Shown here piece after piece: positions 11,047-25,224 of a stretch of DNA of 64,000 nt; within the stretch, counting starts at the first letter, position 1; every line of letters begins with the position of its first letter. The notes under the pieces are model-generated. The model was not told the origin of the DNA, searched no databases, and saw only the letters and a list, made by a program, of their open reading frames with translations. The position numbers were made by a program, and so were the translations under genes. The stretch comes from Microstegium vimineum (taxonomy: Eukaryota; Streptophyta; Magnoliopsida; Poales; Poaceae): positions 8,122,818 through 8,186,817 of the forward strand of contig CM039134.1 of the NCBI GenBank assembly GCA_022036555.1, given 5' to 3'.

Positions 11047-12190
11047 TCAGTCGAGGTACCGCGGAGGCTGGGCTCGAACGGAAAAAACTTCTCGACGCTC
11101 CCTCTTGCGCTGGCGCGTGGTGAGGCGAGTCGAGGGTCCCTCGTAGATCATGTAGCAGTCGTGTATTTCGGGGAAGCCTCCTTTCTTGACATCGCCACTG
11201 ACGTGGGCGTCACAGGGCGGGTCTTCTTTGCCGTCATCTCTCCTGAAGCCAGGAGGGACGAAGTGCTTTCGGAGCATGCGACAGTCCTCGAGGCGGTGGT
11301 TGGCCGGCCCCATATGATAGGGGCAAGGCTCCTTCAGCATCTTATCGAAGACGCCCCCGTCGGGAGGGGGCCCTCGAGGCTTCTTCTTGTCCGCCGCAGC
11401 GACAAGGTCGTCGGGCTCGTCGTCGTGCTCGACGTTGGGCTCGACGTTGCGTCGGCCTGGTTGGTTCTTCTTCTTCTTGTTCCGGCCGCCGTTGCTGTCG
11501 TTGTTCCTTCTGGGCCCATAGTTCTTCTTGGGCCCGTCGTCCGAGCCCCCAAGCTCATCCGCCTTGCCTTTCCCCTTCCCTGGGGGTATCTGGAAGAACG
11601 CGCCAACGGCCTCTTCGCCAGCTGCGTAGTTGGCGATGACGTCCATGAGCTCGTTGGCGGTCTTGGGGGTGTTTCGCCTCAGCTCCCGCACCAACTCCTT
11701 GCAGGTTGTCCCGGCGATGAACGCCGTGATGACCTCGTGGTCGGAGATGTGGGTCAGTGCGGTGCGCTGCTTCGAGAATCGGCGGGTGAAGGCGCGGAGG
11801 GTCTCCCCTGGCTTCTATTTGCAGCTGCGAAGGTCCCAGGGGTTGCCCGGCCGCTCGTAGGTGCCCTTGAAGTTGCCCTCGAAGATCCGGACCAGGTCGG
11901 ACCAGTCCTGGATCAAGTCCGGGGGTAGCTCCTCGAGCCACCTTCGAGCGGTGTCGGAGAGGAACAGTGGGAGTTGCCGAATGATGACGTGGTCATTGTC
12001 GGCTCCACCCAGCTGGCATGCCAGCCTGAAGTCGGCAAGCCAGAGCTCTGGCTTGGTTTCGTCGTTGTACTTGACCAGGCTGGTGGGTGGACGGAAACGG
12101 ACAGGCAGGGAGACCCGCCGGATGGTTCTACCGAAGACTCGGGGCCCCGGCGGCTCCGGATGGTTTTGTCGTAGCGCCCACCTCGGTGAG
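11047..12190 (-). pseudogene. Gypsy gag (retrotransposon gag domain)
   Basis: The frame from about 12190 leftward reads through typical Ty3/gypsy gag motifs: PELWLADFRLACQLGG, RRWLEELPPDLIQDW, and after a TAG at 11815-11817 KPGETLRAFTRRFS and NTPKTANELMDVI. Lys/Asn/Arg-rich nucleocapsid sequence follows, then a zinc-knuckle-like CPYHMGPANHRLEDC, ending at TGA 11047 after RYLD. Two other long frames across 11,555-12,608 are shadows in the wrong frames. The N-terminal start is not fixed. Gag would form the particle that packages the RNA. Confidence 0.82.
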
Positions 12191-12462
12191 CGCTGTAGCC
12201 TCGAGCCTCGGCGTCGCCGTACCGACGTCGATTGTTCACCCGAGGGGGGAGGTCGTCGACGAGGCGTTCTTGAACCGGTCGTCGCTCGACCTGGCCCTGG
12301 GGCGCCTTGTTCTGGTGGACGGAGACCTCCCGATTTTGTCGAGGGGGCGCTGCTTGTCGCTCAGAGGCAGCCCCTCGACGCCTCGAGGCTGAGCTCTCCG
12401 CCTGTTGTACGGCCGCAGTTTGGAGAAGCCCCTGGATTTCAAAGACCACCAACGAGTAAATT

Positions 12463-13626
12463 TGTATATCGCGTGCTCCCTCTCTCAGACGTGATGCAAG
12501 ATGGACACAAGATTTATCCTGGTTCGGGCAAAAAGGCCCTACGTCTAGCGGGGGAGAATGACTTGTATTATCTCGCACCCAAAACGTGCTCGTACAAGGG
12601 GGGTACAAGCTGTGTTACAGGGGGTTTGCCACCCGAGGGGTCGATCGAGTGGCGGTGTGTGTGTGCGTGTGGAGGTCAGAGTTGGAGTCTGTTGAGTGAT
12701 CCAATCGTCCGAATCTCCCCTTTTATTCTACCTCGGCATCCCCTTTTATAGACCAAGGGGAGGTCCGAGGGTACAGGGTCCTAACTGTAGAAGTATGGGC
12801 GGCGCGTCCGAGGCACAGCGTTGGCGGAGAGACGTTGAGTACTGTGGTGGCATGGCCTTCCCGTCCTTCTGGCGTCCCCGGTCGTGGCGGCAGCAGAAGT
12901 CGCCGCAGCACAGCGTCCGCAGGCGGGCACGAATCCCACGGCTAAAGCGGGACGGGGCGGATGGGACGGCCCCCATACTGGAGTTGTTGGAGGGAGGGGT
13001 CGAGCCCCCCGGTCGAGGGAGGGGTCGAGCCCTGCGTGGCTCTGTCGCATTCCCGAAGTCGTCATCGAGAGTCGCACTGTTCACTTTCCGAGGGGTACTG
13101 CTGGAGTCTGTACTCGCGTAGTGGCGACAGTGGCGGCATAGTTGACAGGAATCGGGGACTTGACGGGGAGTTGGCGTATTTGACAGCGGACGCGGGCGCC
13201 CATGTCGTTAGGTGGGTTCACTTTAACCCATGCCGGGAGCAGCTGGGTTAATCGAGCCCCTCGTCCGGGGGTCGTCCGTTCGACCCCTGGTCGAGGTAGA
13301 GGTCGGAGCGCCGACGGAGTCGGAGCAGAGACGGGGTCGGAGAGGTCGAGGTAGAGGTCGAGGGGTCGTTCGTTCGACCCCTCGTCCATCCTTCGTTCGT
13401 CGAGGTGGGAGCCGGGGGGTCGTTCGCTCGCCCCCTCGGTCCGTCATTCGACGTCGAGGTGGGCCGGCCCGTGGCTTGTCGCCACAGCTGGTGTAGAGGG
13501 GGCCCTCGAGCGATGGGCCGTGCCTTACTGAGTAGTGGGCTGGTCCCTGCCTTAAAAATAGTGTCTATGTTTAGCGTTAATTTATCGAAGAAGAGTTTAG
13601 GGTACTCCTTACCTTTGTATCCGACA
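12463..13626 (-). repeat. 5' LTR of the gypsy element
   Basis: The right boundary (13626) is fixed by alignment to the left LTR. The left boundary is inferred: the plus-strand TG at 12463 corresponds to an LTR end ...ATATACA on the minus strand, about 250 bases beyond the TATA box. Inside are several GTTCGACCCC / GGGGTCGA inverted motifs (13,000-13,440). I could not recognise the tRNA primer site, so the inner end may be off by tens to hundreds of bases. Confidence 0.7.
12740..12750 (-). promoter_or_regulatory. TATA box in the gypsy 5' LTR
   Basis: The minus strand reads CTATAAAAGGGG here, about 880 bases from the LTR start and in the direction of gag-pol. Transcription would start about 30 bases further left, placing R and U5 between about 12,715 and 12,463. 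Confidence 0.65.
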
Positions 13627-13827
13627 GTACTGAAAATAGTTGGGAGAATCATACATGAGCCAAGTAGTACCGAAGGAGTATATTCGAGTTAAGAGTATCA
13701 AAAGGAACGAAGAAAAACGAAGTGAAAGAAGAAGCACATAGCCACAGTATGGCGGAGAACAACGTCTATCTCTTAAAGAAAGTTCTGCAAGAGAAAGACA
13801 TGGGACAAAAAAAAGAACCCACTATAA

Positions 13828-13955
13828 TCAGTCTGTTCGCTTAGCTTTTCAGCCGGTTTAAATCCAGTCGGAACAGTGTTTTTCTCTCATAAGAAATTAG
13901 TCAGCAGTGAATAATCCTGCCGGAACAGTGTATAATCTTGCCAAACGAACGCTGA
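13828..13955. mobile_element. Short hAT-like MITE (CTGTTCGCTT family)
   Basis: It starts CTGTTCGCTTAGCTTTTCAG and ends with an inverse-like CCAAACGAACGC. Inside is the family hallmark AACAGTGTTTTTCTCTCATAA. Related copies occur at about 28,776 and 33,650. Confidence 0.5.
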
Positions 13956-14004
13956 ATGTTATACAAAATTCTTGCCCGCTTTTCATTTTGACCACTCGCC
14001 CCTA

Positions 14005-14592
14005 CTCCCTCTGTCCGTGGACGTTGTAGCTTTTGAAATTTGTCTCCCAAAGGAAGACGTTGTAGCCGGTCATAGGTATGCCAGCCTAAGCTGAACGTCC
14101 CATCAATCCATTCATCCCCTCCTCAAGTACTCATTCCATCACTAGAAGATGAATAAAAAACAATTTAGATGTAGGAATTAGGGTAAAAAAAATCTTGTAG
14201 CATTTGTCACGTCACACTGTAGCAATTTTATTTTTATTTAGTAATAATTGTTCAAACATTGATTAATTAGGTTTAAAATATTCGTCTCGTAAAGTACAAC
14301 AAAATTGTGTAATTATTTTTTTATTTTATCTATATCTAATACGTCATATATGTGTCGGTATTTTGATGTGACGGAGAATAGAAATTCGATGTAATAAGGA
14401 TGTGATGGAAAATTAGGAAAAAAATTGGGAACTCAACAGCCTTAGATGAGAGTGGTAACGTGCTGCTACTTTAGTCATGTCAAAAACAGCAGATGCAGCA
14501 TGCCAACAGATATAGGGGTAATGCAGGTATTTGTGTAACACATTCATATACGTGACCAACTCTAGCACGTCAAGCTTTACGGACGGAGGGAG
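14005..14592. mobile_element. Stowaway/Mariner-like element with TA duplication
   Basis: TA flanks both ends. The left end reads CTCCCTCTGTCCGT and the right end reads ACGGACGGAGGGAG, a good terminal inverted repeat. The 588-bp interior is AT-rich and non-coding. Confidence 0.75.
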
Positions 14593-14769
14593 TATGTACG
14601 AAGAATGGCTCTTCCTCGTCTTCATTTGTTTCCAATCAACTCCCTTTCGAGGATCCACACACAGATATCTAATCAGTCTAGTGGCTCATATATGCTGCTT
14701 AATAGCGGAGTTGTTTAATAGTAGAGGTGGGTTACAACTCCTCTTTCTTCTCGATAGTAGGCACCACAT

Positions 14770-14888
14770 CAGGTCTTGTTTGAATGTGCATCTATCTCTA
14801 TCAAACCATGTGGGTTGGAGTGTATTTGTCTAATATACACTTCAATCAATGTGGTTTGAGATAAATACATGTGCAGTCAAATAAGGCA
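14770..14888. mobile_element. Foldback MITE
   Basis: The two halves are imperfect inverse copies: TTTGAATGTGCATCTATCTC at the left and GAGATAAATACATGTGCAGT followed by CAAATAAGGC at the right, around a short AT centre. Confidence 0.5.
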
Positions 14889-14989
14889 TCAATTGGTAAC
14901 CTTCCCACCTCAAAGCTACTCTTCCTTGCTTTCCAAACAAACAATCAATAACACTGAGTCTTTCTTAGCTTTCCCAACAAACAATTGGT

Positions 14990-15332
14990 CATGTTTGGAT
15001 CCAAAGGTTAGAGATAGTTTGAGCTTAACTAGCCCAAAAGTATCTAAACAAGAGGGATAGATTGAGCTAGTTGTAACTAGCTCACCCAAAAAAATTGTCC
15101 CCGACAAGAGGTGGTTATTTGGACTAGCAGTTCTATTGGGGACCACTAAATTTTTTTTTTTGGGCTGGTTCTCATGTGGTCCACTAAAATCACCACCAAG
15201 AAAAGTACCTTTATTGTCAATCTAATTCTTGCATCCAACATGTCTTGGGCTAGAGCTAGTTCAAGGTTAATTATGGGCTAGCTAGAAACTAACTCTAACC
15301 TCTAGCCCAGCTAGAGTATCCAAATAAGGCCA
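14990..15332. mobile_element. hAT-like MITE
   Basis: The left end (CATGTTTGGATCCAAAGGTTAG) is mirrored by CTAGAGTATCCAAATAAGGC at the right. The interior is rich in CTAGCTAG-type palindromes and lacks coding signal. Confidence 0.5.
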
Positions 15333-15408
15333 ATAAGACCCATAGCATGCATGTGTAGGGAAGTAATTTTTGTTGTTGTTGTAAAAAAAACTCCTTTTAT
15401 TTCCAAGA

Positions 15409-15757
15409 CACTAGTAGAAAAAAGACCTTTCGTCGATGTCCGAAATGTATAATAGCCTCGGTTATTTTTGTGTCCGGGGCTAATAGACCTTTAGTTTACC
15501 AACCGAGACTAAGGGGGGTTTTCAACCGGTGCTAAAGGTCCAGAACATTTAGTACCGGGGCTAAAGGTCTCTCTACGATGAGTTCAAAAGGAAAATGTCT
15601 CATTCATGGATATATGTGTTGTGTAGGCGGGATGGTGAGCACATGCGAGGCAGTGCAATGAGGTCTTGGGTTCAAAACTTAGGGGGCGCAAATTGGTTAG
15701 AGACATTTTTTTTACCTGTCCTCTACGACCGGGTTAAAAGTCATTTTTCTACTAGTG
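15409..15757. mobile_element. Non-autonomous CACTA element
   Basis: It starts CACTAGTAGAAAAA and ends TTTTTCTACTAGTG. Subterminal copies of an ACCTTTAGT...CCGGTT motif occur in both orientations (15,480-15,570), as in grass CACTA elements. The flanks AGA and AGC do not make a clean 3-bp target duplication. A second identical terminus lies at 15852 because the right end is repeated. Confidence 0.7.
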
Positions 15758-15937
15758 AGCGTTTGGACTCGTATGTGATCATGGTTAGAGACATTTTTTT
15801 TACCTGTCCTCTACGACCTACGACCGGGTTAAAAGTCATTTTTCTACTAGTGAGCGTTTGGACTCGTATGTGATCATGGTTAGAGACATTTTTTTTACCT
15901 GTCCTCTACGACCTACGACCGGGTTAAAAGATTCCTT
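15695..15937. repeat. Tandem repeat (periods 88 and 95 bp) over the CACTA right end
   Basis: Three copies of a unit starting GGTTAGAGACATTTTTTTTACC begin at 15695, 15783 and 15878. Copies 2 and 3 differ from copy 1 by an extra 7-bp TACGACC. The first two contain the CACTA terminus CTACTAGTG. Confidence 0.85.
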
Positions 15938-15958
15938 TGGACCGCGCGATGGGGTGCA

Positions 15959-16320
15959 CATTTGCCCGGGCGGCTGTTTGGCCAGCCGTTCACGCTCCCA
16001 TCGTCATCCGTCTGATCTTCTTTTTTTTTCCTTTTTTCTTTTTTTTTACACCCCCGGCGAAAAATCAGGAAAGAAACACTCGCCCCGGCATTTTTTTACA
16101 CCCCGCAAAAAAAACCCAAAAAACTCAACCAACCGTGCCATCCAATCTTCTTTTTTTTTAAAAAAAAAACAAGAAATCCAAACATCTAGGGTGTAAATTT
16201 TTTTAATCTTTTTTGTTTTTTTACACCGGCAAAAAAAACCCAAAACACTCAACCAACCGCGCCGTCCAATCTTTTTTTTTTAAAAAAACAAGAAATCCAA
16301 ACATCCGCCCCGGGCAAATG
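15959..16320. mobile_element. Small TIR element containing an internal tandem repeat
   Basis: The left end CATTTGCCCGGGCGG matches the inverse of the right end CCGCCCCGGGCAAATG. The interior has two copies (about 16,085-16,190 and 16,215-16,305) of a unit with CAAAAAAAACCCAAAA, CTCAACCAACCG and CAAGAAATCCAAACATC. It does not code for protein. Confidence 0.55.
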
Positions 16321-16378
16321 ATTTTTGCCGTGTTGCACACGTACGTACAGATCGATCATGACCGATGGAGCAACGTAT

Positions 16379-18050
16379 ATGTTGGAATTTATATGGGCTT
16401 GCCCCGATAACAAATTCAGAAATTCCTAATAAATCTCAAAGGCTCGTGCATAAAAGCAAGAGGGGATGTGGGAACTATTTAATACCATCTTGCTTGTGGA
16501 AGTGGAGGTATTAGTTGGACCGGACTATATAACTAGACTATCGGTCACGCCAATAAATCATAAAATTAAGAGCTAGAGTTTCTACCTCTTCTCGCTGTTG
16601 CGCCACATAGCTACTTCAGTCCGATCGTCGGCGTGCACCGACGACCGGGTGAGCAGGTCTTCGGAACCCTCGCCTTCGTGATCCTGCAGCGGGAGAAGGC
16701 GAATAAAGTTTTTGGGATGCGCTCTTCGCGCGACTGCTCCCAATCTTTACGATGGGTCGTCTTCCGTCCAAGTCAGGCGATGCTACGTCCCGACGTATTC
16801 GTCGTCAGCTGATTCGAAGTCTACCGCCGCCGCTGATCGACATCGACATCATCTTTAACAACCTGAACGTTGCTCCATCGACACCTGCATCTTCGCCGTC
16901 TTCACCGCAATCTACTACTTCTACAACTAGTAGGTATAAACCTCGTGATCTAATTTTATCGTTCATATTGTCCAATCTATCTAGTATACAAGCCATGTTT
17001 ATGCTAGTTAACTTGAACATGCTATGTGATATGTGGTTTAATCATGTTAGTATGCAGTACATGCTTATTCTAGTTCCTCAATCTATCATGATTTATATTC
17101 TGGTATTAATCTGGAAATTATCATATATTTCAACAATCCAAAAACATTATTGTAGATTTCCAAAATTATCTATAACTAGTTTTGTTGACGCGTTGAAGTC
17201 AGAAAAGTTTAATGGTGCAAACTTTAAGAGGTGGTTTGTCAGGGTCACAGATTGGCTTACTGACATGAAAGTTTTCTGGGTCAAAGATGACTTGCCCGAG
17301 GGTAATATCTCTGATGAAGATCAGAGAAAATATCAGGAAGCTAATAAGATCTTTATGGGAGCTGTGCGTATTGTGGTGTCGGATCATATCTATGATGCCC
17401 TCATGCACTATGAAGATGCACAGTCTCTGTGGAACTATCTGAACTCCACCTATGGAGCTTCGGATGTAGGCAAAAAGCTATATCTCATGGAGAGCTTCCA
17501 TGACTATAAGATGGTTGGAAACAAATCTATAGTCGAGCAAGCTCATGAGGTGCAGCGCATGGCAAAGGAACTTGAGCTCCTTAAGTGTGTTATATCCGAT
17601 GAATTTGTGGCTGGTTGCATTATTGCAAAGTTGTCTTCTTCATGGAGGAACTTCGCCACAAGTCTTAAACACAAGAGACAGAAAATATCAGTTGAAAACC
17701 TGATAGCATCTCTTGATGTTGAAGAGAAGACTCGGGTTAAAGATAACACTGAGAAGGAGAACGAGGATATAGCTAGTGCCCACTTTGTCTAGAGAAACCA
17801 TGGCAAGAACAAAGTAAAGGTTAAACTTTTCAATGTCAAATCAACTACTCCCTTCAAGAAGAAGAAGAAAGACAAAGCTGAGATGTCTTGTTTCACCTAT
17901 GGAGAGCTTGGTCATTTTACTAAAGACTGTCCTCAATCTTTCATGCTTATTCTAGTATGGTTAATCATGCTTATTTTAGTCCTCAATCTGTCATAATTTA
18001 TATTCTGATATTAATCTAGAAATTGTCATATATTTTAACAATATATACAC
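16379..18050 (+). mobile_element. Truncated Ty1/copia remnant
   Basis: An LTR-like start TGTTGGAATTTATATGGGC at about 16379 is followed by a leader, a gag frame and a zinc-knuckle relic. The element then stops abruptly, without protease, integrase or RT. After the gag relic, 17,968-18,050 repeats leader sequence from 17,062-17,145, so the 3' part looks deleted by a repeat-mediated event. No tRNA primer site or second LTR was found. Confidence 0.6.
17157..17933 (+). pseudogene. Copia gag (UBN2-type) fragment
   Basis: The recognisable gag begins at FPKLSITSFVDALKSEKF and continues with YEDAQSLWNYLNSTYG and LKCVISDEFVAGCIIAKLSSS, the UBN2 gag pattern. The long open frame from 16752 adds about 135 leader-derived residues that do not look like gag and are probably fortuitous. 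A TAG at 17790-17792 ends the frame. Beyond it CFTYGELGHFTKDC is a zinc knuckle whose second cysteine is replaced by tyrosine. Gag would coat retrotransposon RNA; this copy lacks all enzymes. Confidence 0.75.
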
Positions 18051-21000
18051 GTGTGGTCGAAAAGTGCACGTGACCACCATCACCATGTTGCCGCATCGGC
18101 GATTATACGATGCCAAGCATGGATTCCCGGCGGATTTATATATAAAAAAGTTAATACTTGTTACTAAATAATTGCACTTTCTTGCAAGTGATCGATTAAT
18201 TAATTCCTGTCGTCGTTGCTTGCTTGCTCACGGTCCAACATATGATGAGGAGGACGATTCTTCATTTGCTGCGTGTGCATGCGCATCATGTGCATGAGCA
18301 CCGTAACTCAGTGGCATCACCATATTCTCCTGCAGGTCTAGTAGCTAGCTAGTATTTCTATATTTTCCTATTAACGCAACATAAATTTAACTCGATTTAA
18401 AAAAAAATCCGTACAACTTTTATATCTTTAATTAAATTTGTTATTAAACTAGATTCAAAGTTATTTTCAACAATACTAATTATACATAGTAAATATTAGA
18501 AGAGATGTATGCTATCTGAACCGTTCATTTTGCATCGAGATGTGTGCAATGGGAGAGTGAATGTGAAACACTAGAAGAGAGTGTGTTAAAAGTAGGAGAG
18601 AGAGTGTTGTAGCACGAATCTCAAAGCACACATGAACGGTCCAGATAATACATGCTCAACATGTACATGCTACTTAGCATTTCTGTATTCTTATTGGTTC
18701 CATACTTTTCCATCCCCACCCCCTATATCTGTTGGCCCATATTTTACCTCTTATTTTTTTCTCTCTATTTTTTTATAGAGATGACAAGTGAGACTCAATT
18801 GTCATTGACTATTAAAAGATTTGAGAGCTTTAATTTAAGGACTGCTGCTGGAGTATGAACAATAAATTTAAGACCTAAAAAATAGAGAAAATTCTTAAAT
18901 TAAAAGTAGAGGCTTTGATTTGAGGACTATTGTTGGAGATGCTCGGAGCGAGTAGTATCGCGCTTGGTATATGCAGCCTAACACCTTACCTAGCTAGCTA
19001 GAGGGGTCAAGTTGCGTTGGATGGCTGGCGCACTTGGTGCCTAGCTAGCTCAACTCGTCCGTGCCAATATGGCAATATATATGCCTATGGACAGTACGCC
19101 CTCTGTGGTGGATGCCTATAGAGCAGCTAGCTGTGAGAGTAGACACATGGTACTGTACAGTATCTGATCCTCTGCTGGTTGCTGGCCGGCCGGGGCTCTT
19201 TAATTTGTTTTGTGATGGGTAATTCGTCGACACGCAGAGAGAGAGAGATGAGCTGAGATGAGCCACAACGGGCGGGCCGGAGAGCTGCGTGCCGATGGAG
19301 GCATATATCCACGCAATTGGAATATTCTCTAGAATTTGGAGAATATATATATATATTCTTCTTTAATTTGGTGTGTTGACGCATCCTCCGTCCGTGACAC
19401 ATGAATAACGTACTAGATCGAGTACTGTGGAAGGCAGCAGGGGAGCTGAAGGATCATGCATCGAATCGACGTGTTTTGGACCATGCGCATTCGTACGTGG
19501 AGCTTCACGTACCAGGTTCCGAAGATTTGGTTCTCCAACTATATATATACGGTTCGAATTGATGAATTCTCATGGAGGAGGCGGTTCGTTTGTTTTGCAT
19601 TGGACACTTGTCGATCGCGTCCGACATATCTATCGTTCACCGCTGCTTCTAGTTTTTGCTGTTACGTTTATCTTCAATTTAAAATTGTGGTGCTCGTATC
19701 CAAACGACAAAGACGTGGGAGTTTGTATCTGTCTGAACACACGCCACGCATATATGTCTCCCTGATAGTCTCTGAACCGGTACGTGCAAACAAAACAAAC
19801 CAGCTTATTTGTGCGTAGGAGTAGTCGTACGCCATGATGATCAATCGTGAGAAAAGATCGATCTGCGAGCGAGAGCAAGTTGTGGCTGACACGGAGCCGA
19901 TCGATCTGAGCACTGAGCACCGAGGAGGATAGAGGAGCTAGACCCCAACTCGCGACGCTAGCTGGTGCTGGGTTTTTTGCCGTTTCTGTGCAAGTTGGCG
20001 GGCACCACGCGGCGCTGGCCGGCCTAACATGCCCATGCCTGCCCCCAAGCAAGCCTCCCCCTGACAGCAAAATAAAATCCGCTGTGACTATTCATCAGTG
20101 ATATTATTATTCTTCTTCACCGGATCGGAGGCTGGCCGGGCGGCGGGAGCCACATGTAGGGTAACGGAAATTGAAGCCAGTGGAAGTTTTTGTTTTTGGA
20201 TGCGCAACGGGTGGGCGGCTTAAAGCCGCTGGCGCGGTGCAGATGCCCGCGCCGCGAGAGATGCAGATGCCCAGCACGTACAGCACCAGCACCCCGCAGA
20301 ACGCAGAACGAGAACGAACGACTACCAGGCCGGGCTTGTCCATTGCTGGCAGTGGCACACATCATCATATCGGCAGGTGAGTCGTCGTCGCTTGTTCCTA
20401 GCTCCGATATGATGCTACTACTACGTACTAGCTGCTGCTAGCTGATCGATCTGCTGGCCGGTTCCGTCCTGCGAGCGAGCTTAATTATTGTGTGTTACGA
20501 CAACCCCGCCAGTAACCGCCGGCCGGCTGCTCCGATCCCTTGTCGGCTCCATCGTCGTCGTTATTGATGGCGGTGCACGCAAGCGCGGCGGCGTGCGCGC
20601 TATCATTTCTCTAGCTAGATAGCTAGGGCTCTGCTTGTGCGTGGCCGGCTTTTGGTCGGGGGTGCAAGCGCACACGCCGCATCATATATATCATACAGAG
20701 ATGCATGTGTTGCTTGAACCATATACCATAATGATGAACTAACCTAGCTAGCTTTCTTGCGCCGGGCGACTCCTGTTGTTTCTTGCAGCTGCGTGCCTCG
20801 AGCAAATTGAAGAACACCCGATTCGGATCATGAACCGGATGGAAATGCAGTGACGACGACGATCCATCGATCGACGACCTACCCTCTCTAACTAAGGTGT
20901 GTTTGTTCATCCGGTACGTCTTGATTTCTTCCTTTTCGTTAGAATAAGAAACATGAACTGGATTATCGTCATCAGCAGTACAGTACGTACGTAGCATTTC

Positions 21001-22761
21001 TCTGTCCACATGCATAGATCATCGATGGACCCGCCGTGTGTTACTCGACCGGCCGGCCGGGTTTCTTCAAAGTTTCTGTGGTTGTATACGTACGTACACG
21101 TAGATTGCTGTTGATTACACGACGATTAACTGGATTTTGTACGTAGGGAGTAAGCAGCCATGTCCCTTTTTGCCAACAATCCAAGATTAGGATATGCTCT
21201 AGCTACGACAGAGAAAAGGAAAAAGATAGCATGCAGTCGGATATGTGCGCTGACTACTACCGCCCCAAAAAAACATGACATGACCCCTCTCTTCTGCCTC
21301 ATACAACAGCTGAGAGAGCTGTGTGACCTTCTTCTTGTTTGAAATTATAAATCACTTTTACTTATATATATTTTTTGTAATATATTTAAATATAACAATA
21401 TGTTTAGATATATAGCAAAATAGATCTTGGATGAAGCCAAAAAAAAATTCAAAACGTCTTGTAATTTAAAACCGAGAGAATACTAGCTGCCTGTACATGA
21501 AAACTGCAGGAATAACTTCACTTGCATGCAAGTTGCGCCAAGGGGAAAAAAAACAGAGAGAGAAAACAACAGCCCCAACACAACACAACACTACTACCAT
21601 TCATCAGGCTTCTCCTTTGCTTTATTCCATTCCATTCCGATCCACAATCATCATCCAAATGCTTTGCCTACTGCGTGCCGCTTTAATCTGCTCTTTTAAC
21701 TTTTATTTGCCCTACAAACATCCAAATAAAAGCGCTCTGCGTGACAGTCACAGAATATTAAAGCCATGTGTGTATGCATGCTCTCCGGCAGTCCACGGAG
21801 CTTTCGTTTCCGCCTCTTTAACCGTAATAAATAAAATCGTCCCACCTCAAAGCCAAAGCTCTGCATCCTCTGCTGAAACCTGTTTCTAGTGTTATTGCGC
21901 ATATGCGTTCATCCCGTCACACGCACTGCTTTTGAAATATACATGACTTTCATCTCTTTATACATATATGTATATACCCTATCCCTGTCATTGTCAAGGC
22001 CAGCGGTGAATTCAGACTGAATTCACCTCTTTTAAAGCCAGTAGCTTTTCCAGTGCTTTGCAAAATTGCAAGGCTCTGGACTCTAAAGCGAGGGAACCTT
22101 TTGACGCTTTCTTTTTTTAGCATCTGGATTTGAACACGCAATGCAATGCAATAGTGGGCAACACTGTAGAGCTCAAGGAAAACGATCATACTAGCTAGCT
22201 AGCGTTGTTCATGGGGAAACCTAGTATAACTAGCTGTTAGGCACTTAGGCTCAGCCTAAGTGCCCAGCTCTTCACTGGCAGCAAATTAATTAATATGCTG
22301 GCACAAATAGGAAGCAGGAATACATATATGGCTAGCTAGTAGGATGTAAGTACAGTACTGTTGTAGCTAGCTTGCATAGAACAGTAGCACAGTCCCGAAA
22401 TAGGCGGTGATGTTGCCCACAAAGCAAGGCAAGAACAAAGCAAGTTTTTAGATGCATGCTTTGGCGCAAAGAAACACATCAGTTTTGGACCGCCAGCGAC
22501 GAGGACGATGATGTGCGTGATGTCAGTCGAGCGAAACGTACGTAACGAACTAGTGCGAGCTCGGACGCATCACGCACGCACGCCCCTTGCGTGGTGTGAA
22601 CAAATCCCCTTCAATTCCCTTTTGTGTTTTTGTTATTTAATTTGTCCGGATGGATTAATCTTTGTTTAATTACCTCTGCCGTGCGACGGATGCATGCCCT
22701 GCAGGAAAGGATCGGAGGAGCAGCGGCGGCGGTGTTAAGTTCTCGGCCGGGGGCCGTATAG
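18051..22761. other. Intergenic, no gene supported
   Basis: AT-rich DNA with CTAGCTAG-type simple motifs. Several 60-150 residue open frames occur (for example 19,427-19,765 and 19,630-20,070), but none has a recognisable domain or splice structure. The last 200 bases are GC-rich and are probably the promoter and leader of the gene starting at 22762. Confidence 0.6.

Positions 22762-25224
<2,463 letters not shown>

Larger units (their letters stand above)
1..13626 (-). mobile_element. RIRE2/Grande-like Ty3/gypsy retrotransposon, 3' LTR truncated by window edge
   Basis: The first 204 bases match the right-hand copy ending at 13626, with few differences, and both end in CCGACA on the plus strand. 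Read on the minus strand the LTR begins TGTCGG. Gag, protease, reverse transcriptase, RNase H and integrase follow leftward in Ty3/gypsy order (integrase after RT). A purine-rich tract lies next to the left LTR. A separate spliced gene on the opposite strand sits between pol and the 3' LTR, the arrangement I know from RIRE2 and Grande. The element is defective: several stops and one frameshift interrupt gag-pol. The base after the right LTR starts GTACT, a candidate 5-bp target duplication that cannot be checked because the other flank is outside the window. Confidence 0.92.

Noticed and set aside
11913..12608. 231-residue minus-strand open frame over gag
   Set aside because: The true gag motifs (LWLADFRLACQLGG, RRWLEELPPDL) are in another frame; this frame is a shadow that extends into the LTR.
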